A stretch of DNA of 64,000 bases from Formosa haliotis (GTDB lineage: Bacteria > Bacteroidota > Bacteroidia > Flavobacteriales > Flavobacteriaceae): the NCBI RefSeq assembly GCF_001685485.1, contig NZ_BDEL01000001.1, positions 2,229,501 to 2,293,500 of the forward strand. Direction: 5' to 3'. A model generated the notes under the pieces. That model was not told the origin of the DNA. It saw nothing but the letters and a program-made list of their open reading frames with translations, and searched no databases. Positions 36,555-45,918 of this stretch are shown here, in pieces; within the stretch, counting starts at the first letter, position 1, and each line of letters opens with the position of its first letter. The position numbers and the translations under genes were made by a program.

Positions 36555-37871
36555 ATGAATACAAAAACGATTCCATACCTACCTTATAAAGTAAAAGACA
36601 TGTCGCTTGCGGCTTGGGGAAGAAAAGAAATTGAATTAGCCGAAGCAGAAATGCCAGGGTTAATGAGCCTTCGCGAAGAATACAAAGACAGTCAGCCTTT
36701 AAAAGGTGCTAGAATTGCCGGGTGTTTACATATGACGATTCAGACTGCTGTATTAATTGAAACGTTAAAAGCTTTAGGTGCTGAAGTAACATGGAGTTCT
36801 TGCAATATTTTCTCTACGCAAGATCAAGCTGCCGCTGCAATTGCAGAAGGTGGTACTGCTGTTTATGCATGGAAAGGTTTAACTGAAGAAGAATTTGAAT
36901 GGTGTATAGAGCAAACCTTATTCTTTGGTGAAGACAGAAAACCATTAAACATGATTCTTGATGATGGTGGAGATCTAACCAATATGGTATTAGATAAATA
37001 CCCAGAATTAGTTGACGGCATTAACGGTTTATCTGAAGAAACAACAACTGGAGTTCACCGTTTATACGAACGTATGAAAAATGGAACATTACCTATGCCA
37101 GCAATTAATATTAACGACTCGGTTACTAAATCTAAATTCGACAACAAATACGGATGTAGAGAAAGTGCCGTAGATGCTATACGTCGTGCAACAGATGTAA
37201 TGTTAGCAGGGAAACGTGTTATTGTTTGTGGTTATGGCGATGTTGGTAAAGGAACTGCTGCATCTTTTAAAGGTGCAGGTAGTATTGTTACTGTTACAGA
37301 AATAGACCCTATTTGCGCGTTACAAGCAGCAATGGATGGTTTTGAAGTTAAGAAATTAGAAAGTGTAGTTACAACTGCCGATATCGTAATTACAACTACT
37401 GGAAATAAAGACATCGTTCGTGCTGAGCATTTTAAAGCTATGAAAGATAAAACCATAGTATGTAACATTGGGCATTTCGATAATGAAATTCAAGTAGGAT
37501 GGTTAAACGATAACTACGGAGATACTAAAAACACAATCAAGCCTCAAGTAGATAAATATACTATAGACGGAAAAGATATTATTTTATTAGCCGAAGGTCG
37601 TTTAGTAAACTTAGGTTGTGCAACAGGTCACCCTAGCTTTGTAATGAGTAACTCGTTTACAAACCAAACACTAGCACAAATCGAATTGTGGACTAACAGA
37701 GATGCTTATAAAAATGAAGTCTATATGTTACCTAAACATTTAGATGAAAAAGTAGCAAAATTACACTTGGCAAAAATTGGTGTTGAACTTACCGAGTTAA
37801 AACCAGACCAAGCTGAATATATTGGAGTAACGGTTGAAGGACCTTACAAACCTGAATATTACAGATATTAA
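36555..37871 (+). CDS. ahcY: Adenosylhomocysteinase
   Basis: Splits S-adenosylhomocysteine into adenosine and homocysteine in the methyl cycle. The 438 residues contain the N-terminal substrate domain with [17 protein letters not shown] (about 55-71), [17 protein letters not shown] (about 190-206), the NAD-binding [12 protein letters not shown] (about 223-234), GHFDNEI, and the C-terminal [29 protein letters not shown] box sits upstream. No SAH or SAM riboswitch is recognisable in the short leader. Confidence 0.97.
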   Translation: MNTKTIPYLPYKVKDMSLAAWGRKEIELAEAEMPGLMSLREEYKDSQPLKGARIAGCLHMTIQTAVLIETLKALGAEVTWSSCNIFSTQDQAAAAIAEGGTAVYAWKGLTEEEFEWCIEQTLFFGEDRKPLNMILDDGGDLTNMVLDKYPELVDGINGLSEETTTGVHRLYERMKNGTLPMPAININDSVTKSKFDNKYGCRESAVDAIRRATDVMLAGKRVIVCGYGDVGKGTAASFKGAGSIVTVTEIDPICALQAAMDGFEVKKLESVVTTADIVITTTGNKDIVRAEHFKAMKDKTIVCNIGHFDNEIQVGWLNDNYGDTKNTIKPQVDKYTIDGKDIILLAEGRLVNLGCATGHPSFVMSNSFTNQTLAQIELWTNRDAYKNEVYMLPKHLDEKVAKLHLAKIGVELTELKPDQAEYIGVTVEGPYKPEYYRY

Positions 37872-37913
37872 AAAAAGTCTTACTGTTTTCACTTAACTGT
37901 ATTTCCACATATT

Positions 37914-37949
37914 AAAAATCTCAAGCATATATTTGTTTGAGATTTTTTT
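37914..37949 (+). terminator. Terminator after ahcY
   Basis: AAAAATCTCAA pairs with TTTGAGATTTTTT around an AT-rich loop and ends in a T-run. Confidence 0.82.
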
Positions 37950-38176
37950 GTTTAAAAAGAATTCAGCTTTTAACTATTAGCTAATTATTATTGGTAATAT
38001 ATCTAGTTAAAACCAACACCGAAAAAACCAAAAGGAAGGATAAGATAGTAACTCCGTAGTCAAAAAATGTTTATATTAGTTTCTAATGTTAAGTTATTCG
38101 GACTGATTAAATTCTGATTAATCTTTGACAATTACCTTAAAACCAAACCATTATTCTTACTAAGAAAACCGAACAA
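37950..38176. other. Leader region of the lipoprotein gene
   Basis: About 230 bases between the ahcY terminator and the next gene. I see no ORF, no RNA fold and no repeat beyond AT-rich sequence. Confidence 0.4.
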
Positions 38177-38182
38177 GTGAAC

Positions 38183-38761
38183 ATGAAAATACTAACCCTA
38201 CTAGCTTTTATTTCTTTTGGTGTTTTAAGTTGTTCTTCAACCCAACCAAGTTTCAATAATGAACATCCTGTTGGAATAAAGCAAAAAACATCAAATCCGA
38301 ACACACCCTATATTTACAAGAATGGTTTTAAAGATTACGAAGTTAAACCTATTCTAACTCTACAAGACAACGATTCTATCTATGTAAACGAGCTAAGGTT
38401 TAACGCTGTATTTTCGGCTTTATACACAAAAAAACTTATGTATGATAAATACGGAAAGTGGGATCAGGAGGTTTGGCTTCAAGGGGCTACGCGTCCAATA
38501 TTAGTTTGGGAAAACCGAAAATTACTAGAATCAGAAGACCAATTGTATTCTGTAGCTACAAATGGGACCGAAAGTAAAGCAGAAATGTTTGCTTCGGTAA
38601 TAGTATTCGATTTAAAAAATAACGACTGTATGTCCGACAACTATCAACAAAGAGATGCTTTAATACATTTTTTTGCTTCCGAGATCTGGAACTTAAACCC
38701 AAGTGAAGCCTTTTATGATGTGTATTGGGACATGGTAATCGCGCATAATGGATCGCGTTAA
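38183..38761 (+). CDS. Hypothetical lipoprotein
   Basis: About 192 residues from ATG 38183; the longer frame starts at GTG 38177, but the signal peptide begins at the ATG. The signal peptide ends with lipobox FGVLSC (Cys about residue 17), followed by Ser-Ser-Thr. The mature part is mixed alpha/beta with no motif that I recognise. It may be exported to the periplasm or surface. No functional neighbour is apparent; a terminator (ahcY) precedes and a separate gene follows 80 bases later. Confidence 0.7.
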   Translation: MKILTLLAFISFGVLSCSSTQPSFNNEHPVGIKQKTSNPNTPYIYKNGFKDYEVKPILTLQDNDSIYVNELRFNAVFSALYTKKLMYDKYGKWDQEVWLQGATRPILVWENRKLLESEDQLYSVATNGTESKAEMFASVIVFDLKNNDCMSDNYQQRDALIHFFASEIWNLNPSEAFYDVYWDMVIAHNGSR

Positions 38762-38841
38762 AAGCTTTTCAACTTCCAGTTTAATTTTTATTTAAACACT
38801 TTAAAATAAAACTCCCGATTTACTCAATCTTAACTTCAATT

Positions 38842-39363
38842 ATGATTACAGAATTTAAAACAGAAATAGTAAAAACAAAAAAAGCCAATAAAGTCGTTAC
38901 GATTACTTTTTTAATTTTATACCAGATTTCAATTTTCTATGTTTTTCTATACGATAAAGAAAATCAAAACATCCATTTAAAATATTTAGCTTTGGCAACA
39001 TACCTTGCTGGAATCTATTTTTTATTTGGTCAATCCTTCGTGAAACCTAAGAAAACTGGTGTTTTAAAACTATCAACTAAGACTATTGAATTTGAAGAAA
39101 ATGGCCAAACTAAAAATATTCCACTAAATGAACTTGAAAATGTGTACTTGAATTCTATGGATTATGGAAGCTGGAAAACGCACTCTATTTATGGAAATAA
39201 AAACCAAATAATAATCACCGATAAAGCTGGAAATCGATATAATTTTGAAATTCTAATAAGAAATAAAGATTCTAAAAATGAATTAAAAAGTATTTTAAAT
39301 AGTCCAGTATATTATGAGAAGTTCAGTTTAACAAAGGCGCCTACCTCCCAGACCAATTTTTAA
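38842..39363 (+). CDS. Hypothetical membrane protein with PH-like domain
   Basis: A 173-residue protein with two membrane helices (about 20-35 and 48-63) followed by a soluble beta-rich region (about 75-160) containing GVLKLSTKTIEFEENGQTK. This resembles bacterial PH-like domains that follow a membrane hairpin. I do not recognise a specific family. It stands alone upstream of a terminator. Confidence 0.55.
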   Translation: MITEFKTEIVKTKKANKVVTITFLILYQISIFYVFLYDKENQNIHLKYLALATYLAGIYFLFGQSFVKPKKTGVLKLSTKTIEFEENGQTKNIPLNELENVYLNSMDYGSWKTHSIYGNKNQIIITDKAGNRYNFEILIRNKDSKNELKSILNSPVYYEKFSLTKAPTSQTNF

Positions 39364-39437
39364 GAACCTACTAATTAAGCACTGGCCACAACCAAGAATC
39401 AACACGTCCTTTTCCAATAATAATTAATAAAAACAAG

Positions 39438-39470
39438 AAAAGTCCTTGTACATGTGTACAAGGACTTTTA
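39438..39470. terminator. Bidirectional terminator between convergent genes
   Basis: AAAAGTCCTTGTACA and TGTACAAGGACTTTT form a long perfect palindrome with A- and T-runs on the outside. It suits both the hypothetical gene (+) and rpmA (-). Confidence 0.85.
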
Positions 39471-39497
39471 TCTTATGTTGTAAAGAAAATTTATTTC

Positions 39498-39758
39498 TTA
39501 AACCTCGAAAGGTACTATAGAAACGTAAGACTTGTTGTCTTTTTTCTTTGTAAATTTCACAATACCATCCACTTTCGCGTGCAATGTGTGATCTTTACCA
39601 CCATACACATTTTCACCTGGGTGATGTGTATTTCCTCTTTGTCTTATGATGATATTTCCTGCAAGTGCGGCTTGACCTCCAAATATCTTAACACCTAAGC
39701 GTTTTGATTCTGATTCTCTACCGTTTTTAGAACTACCTACCCCTTTTTTATGAGCCAT
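39498..39758 (-). CDS. rpmA: 50S ribosomal protein L27
   Basis: An 86-residue large-subunit protein at the peptidyl-transferase centre. It starts [20 protein letters not shown], with no cleavable N-terminal extension, and contains [16 protein letters not shown] and [18 protein letters not shown], all strongly conserved. It lies 43 bases downstream of rplU, the usual pair. Confidence 0.98.
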   Translation of the reverse strand: MAHKKGVGSSKNGRESESKRLGVKIFGGQAALAGNIIIRQRGNTHHPGENVYGGKDHTLHAKVDGIVKFTKKKDNKSYVSIVPFEV

Positions 39759-39801
39759 TGTCTTAAGGTTTTATATTGTTAATAATAATGAAATAGAAAA
39801 A

Positions 39802-40425
39802 TTACTTTTCAATTCCACCGTCTAATTTGTCTTGTAAAGCTTTTAACTCATCCCACTTTCCAGCAGCAGCTAATTTAGCTTGCTTTGGCCAAGTATCTGT
39901 AACGATGTGAGCTAAACCGGAACTAGCTTCGTGTAATACTGTGCTTAATTCTTCAGCTTTCGCTTTTGCAATCTTAGCAAAACTATCAAAACCTGCATTT
40001 ACTAAAGCTTCAGCAGCTTTTGGTCCTGCACCTTCGATTTTTGTTAAGTCGTCTGCTTTTGCTTTAGCAGTTGTTTTTTTTGCTTTTTTAGCAGGAGCAG
40101 CTTTTTTAGCTCCAGAAGCAGCAATACTTTCAATTACGATTTCAGTAAGAGCTTGACGGTGTCCGTTTTTAACACGGTATCCTTTACGTCTCTTTTTCTT
40201 GAAAACAATAACTTTATCACCTTGAAGGTGTTTTAAGACTTTTGCACTTACTTGTGCTCCGTCTATAGCTGGGGCGCCTACAGTTACATTGTCACCATCT
40301 CCAATAAGAAGTACATTATCAAATGATACTGCTTTACCTTCTTCTGAAGCTAAACGGTGAACAAAAACTTTTTGGTCTTTTTCAACTTTAAATTGTTGCC
40401 CTGCTATCTCTACAATTGCGTACAT
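39802..40425 (-). CDS. rplU: 50S ribosomal protein L21 with C-terminal HhH extension
   Basis: The first 100 residues are an ordinary L21, including VEIAGQQFKVEKDQ and the 23S-binding FKKKRRKGYRVKNGHRQ (about 75-91). Residues 108-130 form a Lys/Ala-rich linker, and 130-207 a helix-hairpin-helix-like domain (DLTKIEGAGPKAAEALVNAG) that most bacteria lack. The extension is known from Bacteroidota L21; its role is unknown. It is the first gene of rplU-rpmA. Confidence 0.97.
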   Translation of the reverse strand: MYAIVEIAGQQFKVEKDQKVFVHRLASEEGKAVSFDNVLLIGDGDNVTVGAPAIDGAQVSAKVLKHLQGDKVIVFKKKRRKGYRVKNGHRQALTEIVIESIAASGAKKAAPAKKAKKTTAKAKADDLTKIEGAGPKAAEALVNAGFDSFAKIAKAKAEELSTVLHEASSGLAHIVTDTWPKQAKLAAAGKWDELKALQDKLDGGIEK

Positions 40426-40466
40426 AGCGTAACGTTTTATTTATTAATTTTGTTCAAAAATGAGTG

Positions 40467-40497
40467 CAAATATACATCTAATTAATTAAACTACAAA
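40467..40497 (-). promoter_or_regulatory. Promoter of rplU-rpmA
   Basis: On the minus strand TTTG (40497-40494) and TATATTTG (40474-40467) are separated by 19 bases. This fits the -33/-7 promoter of Bacteroidota. The start codon is about 42 bases downstream of the -7 box. Confidence 0.72.
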
Positions 40498-40804
40498 CCT
40501 TTTGTTTAATTTGAGATAAAATATTACAGATTTTTAATTTCACTCCAAAAATCAACCCAATTAGTAACATAACTTACTAAAATCACTACCCTAGTATTTT
40601 ATAAATTTAATAAAAATCAGCAAGAATTATCAAGTTTTAATTAGCAATAGTACACTCTTTTTCAATACTATAGAATTAAACGAATTTTCTTACCATTAAT
40701 TCTGTTAACACAATAGGATTTCTTATTTTCGTTAGATTATTGTAACAATTTAACCTTTTAAAAGACTCATTTTAAAAGTAAAATCAACTTAACACTAACT
40801 CACA
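40498..40804. other. AT-rich region upstream of the M16 protease pair
   Basis: About 300 bases between the rplU promoter and the first M16 gene. No ORF or repeat is seen; it probably holds the M16 promoter, but I cannot place it with confidence. Confidence 0.4.
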
Positions 40805-42124
40805 ATGAAAAAACGCTTATTTTCTTTAGCTTCTTTGTTGCTTATTGGACATTTAGCCTCTGCACAAAAAGTTGAATTTGAAGAGTACGACTTGGACAAT
40901 GGACTGCATGTCATTCTGCACCAAGACAACACGGCTCCAGTTGTAACAACTTCGGTTATGTATCACGTAGGAGCTAAAGATGAAGACCCAAACAGAACTG
41001 GATTTGCTCACTTTTTTGAACACCTATTATTTGAAGGGACCGAAAATATTGGTCGTGGAGAATTCATGAAGATTATTCCTGCTAACGGTGGGAAATTCAA
41101 TGCCAACACTACAGACGACAGAACGTATTATTACGAAGTATTCCCTTCTAACAAAGTGGAACTTGGTTTATGGTTAGAGTCTGAACGTTTAATGCACCCG
41201 GTTATTAACCAAATTGGAGTAGATACCCAAAACGAGGTTGTAAAAGAGGAAAAACGTATGCGCGTAGACAACCAACCTTACGGAAGATTTTTAGAACAAG
41301 TTAAAGTAAACTTGTTTAAAACTCACCCTTACAGATGGACTACTATTGGTAAAATGGAGCATTTAGATGCTGCTACCCTTGAAGAATTTCAAGCTTTCAA
41401 CAAAAAATACTACGTACCAAATAACGCCGTATTGGTTGTAGCTGGAGATATCGACAAGCCAAAAGTAAAGAAAATGATTCAAGATTATTTTGGACCAATT
41501 CCTAGAGGTGCAGATATTGTTAGAAACTTCCCTAAAGAAGCTCCTATTACAAAAGAAATTGATGCTAAGGCCTACGACCCAAACATTCAATTGCCAGCTA
41601 TTATTCAAGCTTATAGAACACCTTCTTACAAAGAAAAAGATTCTTATATTTTAGATATGATTACTACCTATTTAAGTGGAGGAAAATCGTCTAAACTATA
41701 TAAAAAGTTAGTAGACGAAAAGAAAATGGCTTTACAAGTTGGAACATTTAGCATGAGCCAAGAAGACTATAGTGCTTGTATTGTTTACGGAATTCCGTTA
41801 GGCGACACAAAACTTAGCGATTTAACGAAAGAAATCGATGAGGAAATTGTAAAGCTTCAAACACACTTAATTTCAGAAAGAGATCACCAAAAACTACTTA
41901 ACCAATTTGAAAATCAATTTGTAAATTCAAATTCAAGTATAGAAGGTATTGCTAATTCTTTAGCAACTTACTACATGCTTTACGACGATGTAAATTTAAT
42001 TAATAACGAAATTAACATTTACAGATCTATTACTAGAGAAGACATAAAAGCTGTTGCTAAAAAGTATTTAAATCCGAACCAAAGGTTATTATTAGAATAC
42101 TTACCAGAATCTCAAAAGCAGTAA
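40805..42124 (+). CDS. M16 family zinc metallopeptidase, catalytic subunit
   Basis: A 439-residue exported peptidase with a signal peptide (about 1-20, ending ASAQ). The inverted zinc motif HFFEH is at residues 69-73 in GFAHFFEHLLFEG, and the distal zinc Glu is in NEVVKEEKRM (about 140-149). The C-terminal half is the second M16 domain. It pairs with the next gene, which lacks the motif, as in heterodimeric processing-peptidase-like M16 proteases. The two are 18 bases apart and form an operon. Confidence 0.93.
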   Translation: MKKRLFSLASLLLIGHLASAQKVEFEEYDLDNGLHVILHQDNTAPVVTTSVMYHVGAKDEDPNRTGFAHFFEHLLFEGTENIGRGEFMKIIPANGGKFNANTTDDRTYYYEVFPSNKVELGLWLESERLMHPVINQIGVDTQNEVVKEEKRMRVDNQPYGRFLEQVKVNLFKTHPYRWTTIGKMEHLDAATLEEFQAFNKKYYVPNNAVLVVAGDIDKPKVKKMIQDYFGPIPRGADIVRNFPKEAPITKEIDAKAYDPNIQLPAIIQAYRTPSYKEKDSYILDMITTYLSGGKSSKLYKKLVDEKKMALQVGTFSMSQEDYSACIVYGIPLGDTKLSDLTKEIDEEIVKLQTHLISERDHQKLLNQFENQFVNSNSSIEGIANSLATYYMLYDDVNLINNEINIYRSITREDIKAVAKKYLNPNQRLLLEYLPESQKQ

Positions 42125-42142
42125 CCAAAACATACACAAAAA

Positions 42143-44212
42143 ATGAAAACAAAAATATCATTATTATTAGTCTTGTTTTTAATGTCTGTTGGGCTACAAG
42201 CACAAATAGACAGATCGAAACAACCAGAAGCGGGGCCAGCACCAAAAATTACGCTGAAAACACCTCACGAATTTGAATTAAAAAACGGAATTAAAGTACT
42301 TGTAGTAGAAAACCACAAACTACCAAAAGTTACTTATTCGTTAAGAATAGACAACAAACCAATTACAGAAGGTAACAAAGCTGGGGTGGCAAGTTTACTT
42401 TCTTCTATGTTAGGAAACGGAACAACTAGCATTCCTAAAGATAAATTTAACGATGAAATTGATTTCTTAGGGGCACGATTATCTTTTAGTTCTTCTGGAG
42501 CTTACGGAAGTTCTTTAACCAAATACTCAAATCGTATTTTAGAATTAATGGCCGATGCTGCCATAAACCCATTACTTACTGAGGAAGAATTTCAGAAAGA
42601 AAAACAACAACTTATAGAGAGCTTAAAATCTCAAGAAAAAAGTGTAGATGCTATTGCCGGACGTGTTGGTAGCGCATTATCTTTCGGGAAAAATAATCCG
42701 TTTGGAGAGTTTATTACTGAAGAAACCATAAACAATGTTACGTTAGAAGATGTTAAGAATTTCTATCATACTTACTTCTTACCAAACCACGCCTATTTAG
42801 TAGTGGTTGGAGATATAGATGAAAAAACAGCAAAGAAAGAGATTACAAAACATTTTGGTAAATGGAAAAAAGGAGCAGAACCTAATACTTCTGTCCCAGC
42901 TATTACACCAAATGTAGCTAAAACTCAAATCGATTTTATCGACATGCCAAATGCAGTACAATCTAACGTAGTTGTAACTAACAATGTAGATTTAAAAATG
43001 TCTGATCCAGATTATTTTGCTGCTAAAATTGCAAACTACATTTTAGGTGGTGGTGGTGAAGGTTACTTATTTAAAAACCTTCGTGAAAAACATGCTTACA
43101 CTTATGGTGCATATTCATCTATAGACGCTAGTCGCTATAATGGTGGTCGTTTTGATGCCAGTTCGCAAGTAAGAAATGCTGTTACAGACAGTGCTGTAGT
43201 TCAAATATTAAATGAAATAAAAAGAATTAAAACAGAGCCTGTAGACCAAAAAGATTTAGAAAGTGCTAAAGCGAAATATGTAGGTAGCTTTGTTATGGCT
43301 TTAGAAAGACCTGAAACAGTTGCCGATTATGCTTTAAACATTAAACTAAATAACTTACCTAAAGACTTTTACGAAACTTACTTAGAAAAAGTAAATGCCG
43401 TAACACCTGCAGATATACAAAAAGCAGCTAACAAATATTTCGAGGCCGATAATTCTCGTATAATTGTAGTAGGTAAAGGTAGTGAAGTTATAGAAAATCT
43501 AGAAAAAACTGGAATTCCTGTAAAATACTACGACACGTATGCAACTCCTATAGACAAGCCTAATTACCAAAGTGCTGTACCTGCAGGCGTAACTGCTAAT
43601 AAGGTTTTAGAAAATTATTTAACAGCAATTGGTGGGAAAGAAAAATTAGACAAAGTAACCTCTTTAGTTATTAAATACGAAGCAGAGGCTATGGGATCGA
43701 AAATTATTTCTGAAGAAAAACGAACTGCCGGACATTTAGCACAAAACGTGTATATGAATGATAATTTAATGATGGCAATGGTAGTTTCTCCTGAAGAAGT
43801 TTTTGTAAAACAAGGTGGAGCTAAAAATCCAATCCCAGCAGAAATGGCGGCAGATATGAAACTTGCTTCTGGTTTATTTATTGAACAAAATCTATTAGCT
43901 GCAGGAACTGCAAAATTAGCAGGCACCGAAGATGTAGAAGGTAAGAAAGCTTACAAAGTAGAAGTTCCTGGTACTACAGTTTCATACGCTCTATTTTACG
44001 ATGTTGAAACAGGATTAAAAGTTAAGGAATCTCAAGTAATCTCAATGGGTGGTCAATCTCAAACTCAAGACGCTCTTTTAAAAGATTACAAAGCTTTTGA
44101 TGGTATTTTATTTCCTTCAACTAAAGAGAGCTCTCAAATGGGGCAACCTATTAACTCTAAGCTTACAGAAGTTTTAGTAAACTCTGGTGTAGCCGACGAA
44201 GATTTTAAATAA
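42143..44212 (+). CDS. M16 family protein, non-catalytic subunit with C-terminal LolA-like domain
   Basis: A 689-residue exported protein with a signal peptide ending at about residue 20 (LQAQ). In place of HxxEH it has GVASLLSSMLGNG (about 76-88), so it should be inactive. The Arg/Tyr pair segment RYNGGRFDASSQV (about 332-344) is kept, as expected for the partner subunit. An extra C-terminal domain (about 475-689) resembles LolA/outer-membrane lipoprotein-sorting folds (FYDVETGLKVKESQVI). It forms the pair with the gene 18 bases upstream. Confidence 0.87.
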   Translation: MKTKISLLLVLFLMSVGLQAQIDRSKQPEAGPAPKITLKTPHEFELKNGIKVLVVENHKLPKVTYSLRIDNKPITEGNKAGVASLLSSMLGNGTTSIPKDKFNDEIDFLGARLSFSSSGAYGSSLTKYSNRILELMADAAINPLLTEEEFQKEKQQLIESLKSQEKSVDAIAGRVGSALSFGKNNPFGEFITEETINNVTLEDVKNFYHTYFLPNHAYLVVVGDIDEKTAKKEITKHFGKWKKGAEPNTSVPAITPNVAKTQIDFIDMPNAVQSNVVVTNNVDLKMSDPDYFAAKIANYILGGGGEGYLFKNLREKHAYTYGAYSSIDASRYNGGRFDASSQVRNAVTDSAVVQILNEIKRIKTEPVDQKDLESAKAKYVGSFVMALERPETVADYALNIKLNNLPKDFYETYLEKVNAVTPADIQKAANKYFEADNSRIIVVGKGSEVIENLEKTGIPVKYYDTYATPIDKPNYQSAVPAGVTANKVLENYLTAIGGKEKLDKVTSLVIKYEAEAMGSKIISEEKRTAGHLAQNVYMNDNLMMAMVVSPEEVFVKQGGAKNPIPAEMAADMKLASGLFIEQNLLAAGTAKLAGTEDVEGKKAYKVEVPGTTVSYALFYDVETGLKVKESQVISMGGQSQTQDALLKDYKAFDGILFPSTKESSQMGQPINSKLTEVLVNSGVADEDFK

Positions 44213-44236
44213 AATCTAAACCTTTTTTATACTTTT

Positions 44237-44264
44237 AAAACCGAAGCTTTGCTTCGGTTTTTTT
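44237..44264 (+). terminator. Terminator after the M16 pair
   Basis: AAAACCGAAGC pairs with GCTTCGGTTTT around TTT and ends in a T-run. It touches the stop codon of the convergent EamA gene. Confidence 0.88.
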
Positions 44265-45153
44265 ATGCTCTTTTATTAGCTAAATACACGCCTAACAATA
44301 TAATAACAGAAGCAAATCCTTGCAAAGCACTAAAACCTTCACCATCTAACACACCCCAAGTTAGAGCCACTATAGGCATAACATAAGTTACAGACGATGC
44401 AAATACCGGTGTAGAGATTCTAATTAGTTTATTAAATAACACTTTAGCTAAAGCCGTACCAAAAAACGATAGTATAAAAATATACATTAAGGCCATTTTA
44501 AGTTCTGGTTGCTGAAAGCTAGCAGGTTTAAAAAAACCTGTCCAAACCAAAACTATTAGGGCAGGAATTAAAATAACTACGTAATTTCCGGTGGCTATAG
44601 TTAAGGGTTTTAAATGCTGTAAATGACTTTTAATCATATTCACATTAAAGGCATACATTACTGTAGCTAAAATAATATAGCCGGCATACAAATAATTTTG
44701 ATGCGGATTTAAATCTGCACCTTCAACCACCAACAAGGCTGTACCTATAAACCCCAATATAACGCCTAAAATTTGTCGTTTTGTAGAGGTCATTTGAAAG
44801 ACTGCAAAACCTACAAGTATCGTTTGTAGCGGGACTAAAGAGTTTAAAATAGAGGCAATAGCACTATCAATTTCAGTTTCGGCAATTGCAAAAAGAAAGG
44901 CAGGAATAAACGAGCCAAAAATCCCCGTTAAAGCAATCCATTTCCAAGCGGGCTTATCTATGGTTTTTACATACTTTAAACCCACAGTAAATAAAATTAA
45001 AGCTGTCATTACCGTCCGTAAAGCGCCTAATTGAAACGGGGTTACACCTATAAGTGCTTTTTTCATTAAAATGAAAGAACTTCCCCAGATTAGGGACAAG
45101 ACCAAAAGATAAAACCATTTTAACGTATTTTCACTCATAACCTGCGTTTCCAA
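44263..45153 (-). CDS. EamA/DMT superfamily transporter
   Basis: A 296-residue inner-membrane protein with ten hydrophobic helices in two five-helix EamA repeats. The first repeat starts with LVLSLIWGSSFILMKKAL (about 17-34), the second with GYIILATVMYAFNVNMIKSHL (about 156-176). The family exports metabolites or amino acids; the substrate cannot be read from the sequence. It is a single gene, divergent from the HMA protein. Confidence 0.9.
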   Translation of the reverse strand: METQVMSENTLKWFYLLVLSLIWGSSFILMKKALIGVTPFQLGALRTVMTALILFTVGLKYVKTIDKPAWKWIALTGIFGSFIPAFLFAIAETEIDSAIASILNSLVPLQTILVGFAVFQMTSTKRQILGVILGFIGTALLVVEGADLNPHQNYLYAGYIILATVMYAFNVNMIKSHLQHLKPLTIATGNYVVILIPALIVLVWTGFFKPASFQQPELKMALMYIFILSFFGTALAKVLFNKLIRISTPVFASSVTYVMPIVALTWGVLDGEGFSALQGFASVIILLGVYLANKRA

Positions 45154-45232
45154 GCTGCAAAAATGAAACTTTTAACATAAAAAATCACATTAATTATTAA
45201 ATTTGTTTCACTAACATTTACTCTTAAATTAA

Positions 45233-45808
45233 ATGAAACATTTAAACACATTTTTTGCCGTATTATTAGTTTCTGTTTTATCATTTTCATGTAAAAACGA
45301 AACTAAACCAGAAATAAAAACTGTAGAAACTGCAGTTCCTGAACAAATCACTAAAACTGAAACAGATCCGAATGCAACCTATGCTAAGGCTGAATTTACT
45401 ATAGATGGAATGACTTGCGAAATTGGTTGCGCAAAAACTATTGAAAAGAAACTTTCTAATCTTGATGGTATAAAATCTGCAACTGTAGATTTCGACAAGC
45501 GATTAGCTATGGTTGAATACGACGAAGCCAAAGTTAACCCAGCTACTTTAGAAGAAACCGTTACTAAAGCGGGAGACATGTACAGTGTAAAAGACATGAA
45601 AACCGTTGAAGATTTCAACACAACTAGCGCTTGTAAAGGCGACTGTAAAATGGCTTGTTGTGCAGACAAAGCAAATTCTGCTACAAAAGAAGCATGCAAT
45701 GCAGATTGCGAAAAAGCATGTTGCAAAGATAAAGCTGATGCAGCTGCAAAAACAGCTTGTAAAGAAGACTGCGAGAAAGCATGTTGTCTTTCTTCAGCTA
45801 AAGCATAA
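45233..45808 (+). CDS. HMA-domain lipoprotein with Cys-rich repeat tail
   Basis: A 191-residue exported protein. The signal peptide ends at lipobox VLSFSC (about residue 20), so it is a lipoprotein. The central heavy-metal-associated domain (about 50-115) has the motif GMTCEIGC, a CxxxC variant of the usual CxxC, and ends with GDMYSVKDM. The tail (about 130-191) has three copies of a module reading C-x3-C-x3-CC (CKGDCKMACC, CNADCEKACC and CKEDCEKACC). Copper or another soft metal as ligand is inferred. Confidence 0.85.
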   Translation: MKHLNTFFAVLLVSVLSFSCKNETKPEIKTVETAVPEQITKTETDPNATYAKAEFTIDGMTCEIGCAKTIEKKLSNLDGIKSATVDFDKRLAMVEYDEAKVNPATLEETVTKAGDMYSVKDMKTVEDFNTTSACKGDCKMACCADKANSATKEACNADCEKACCKDKADAAAKTACKEDCEKACCLSSAKA

Positions 45809-45831
45809 ACTTAAAATATCTTAATTACAAT

Positions 45832-45860
45832 AAAAGCATCTCTTTCGGGGTGCTTTTTTC
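45832..45860 (+). terminator. Terminator after the HMA protein
   Basis: AAAAGCATCTC pairs with GGGGTGCTTTT, with wobbles, and ends in a T-run. Confidence 0.8.
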
Positions 45861-45918
45861 ATTTTATATAGACTCATCTTGACATAACGACACCCTAAAT
45901 ATTTTAGCCGTGGTGCTG

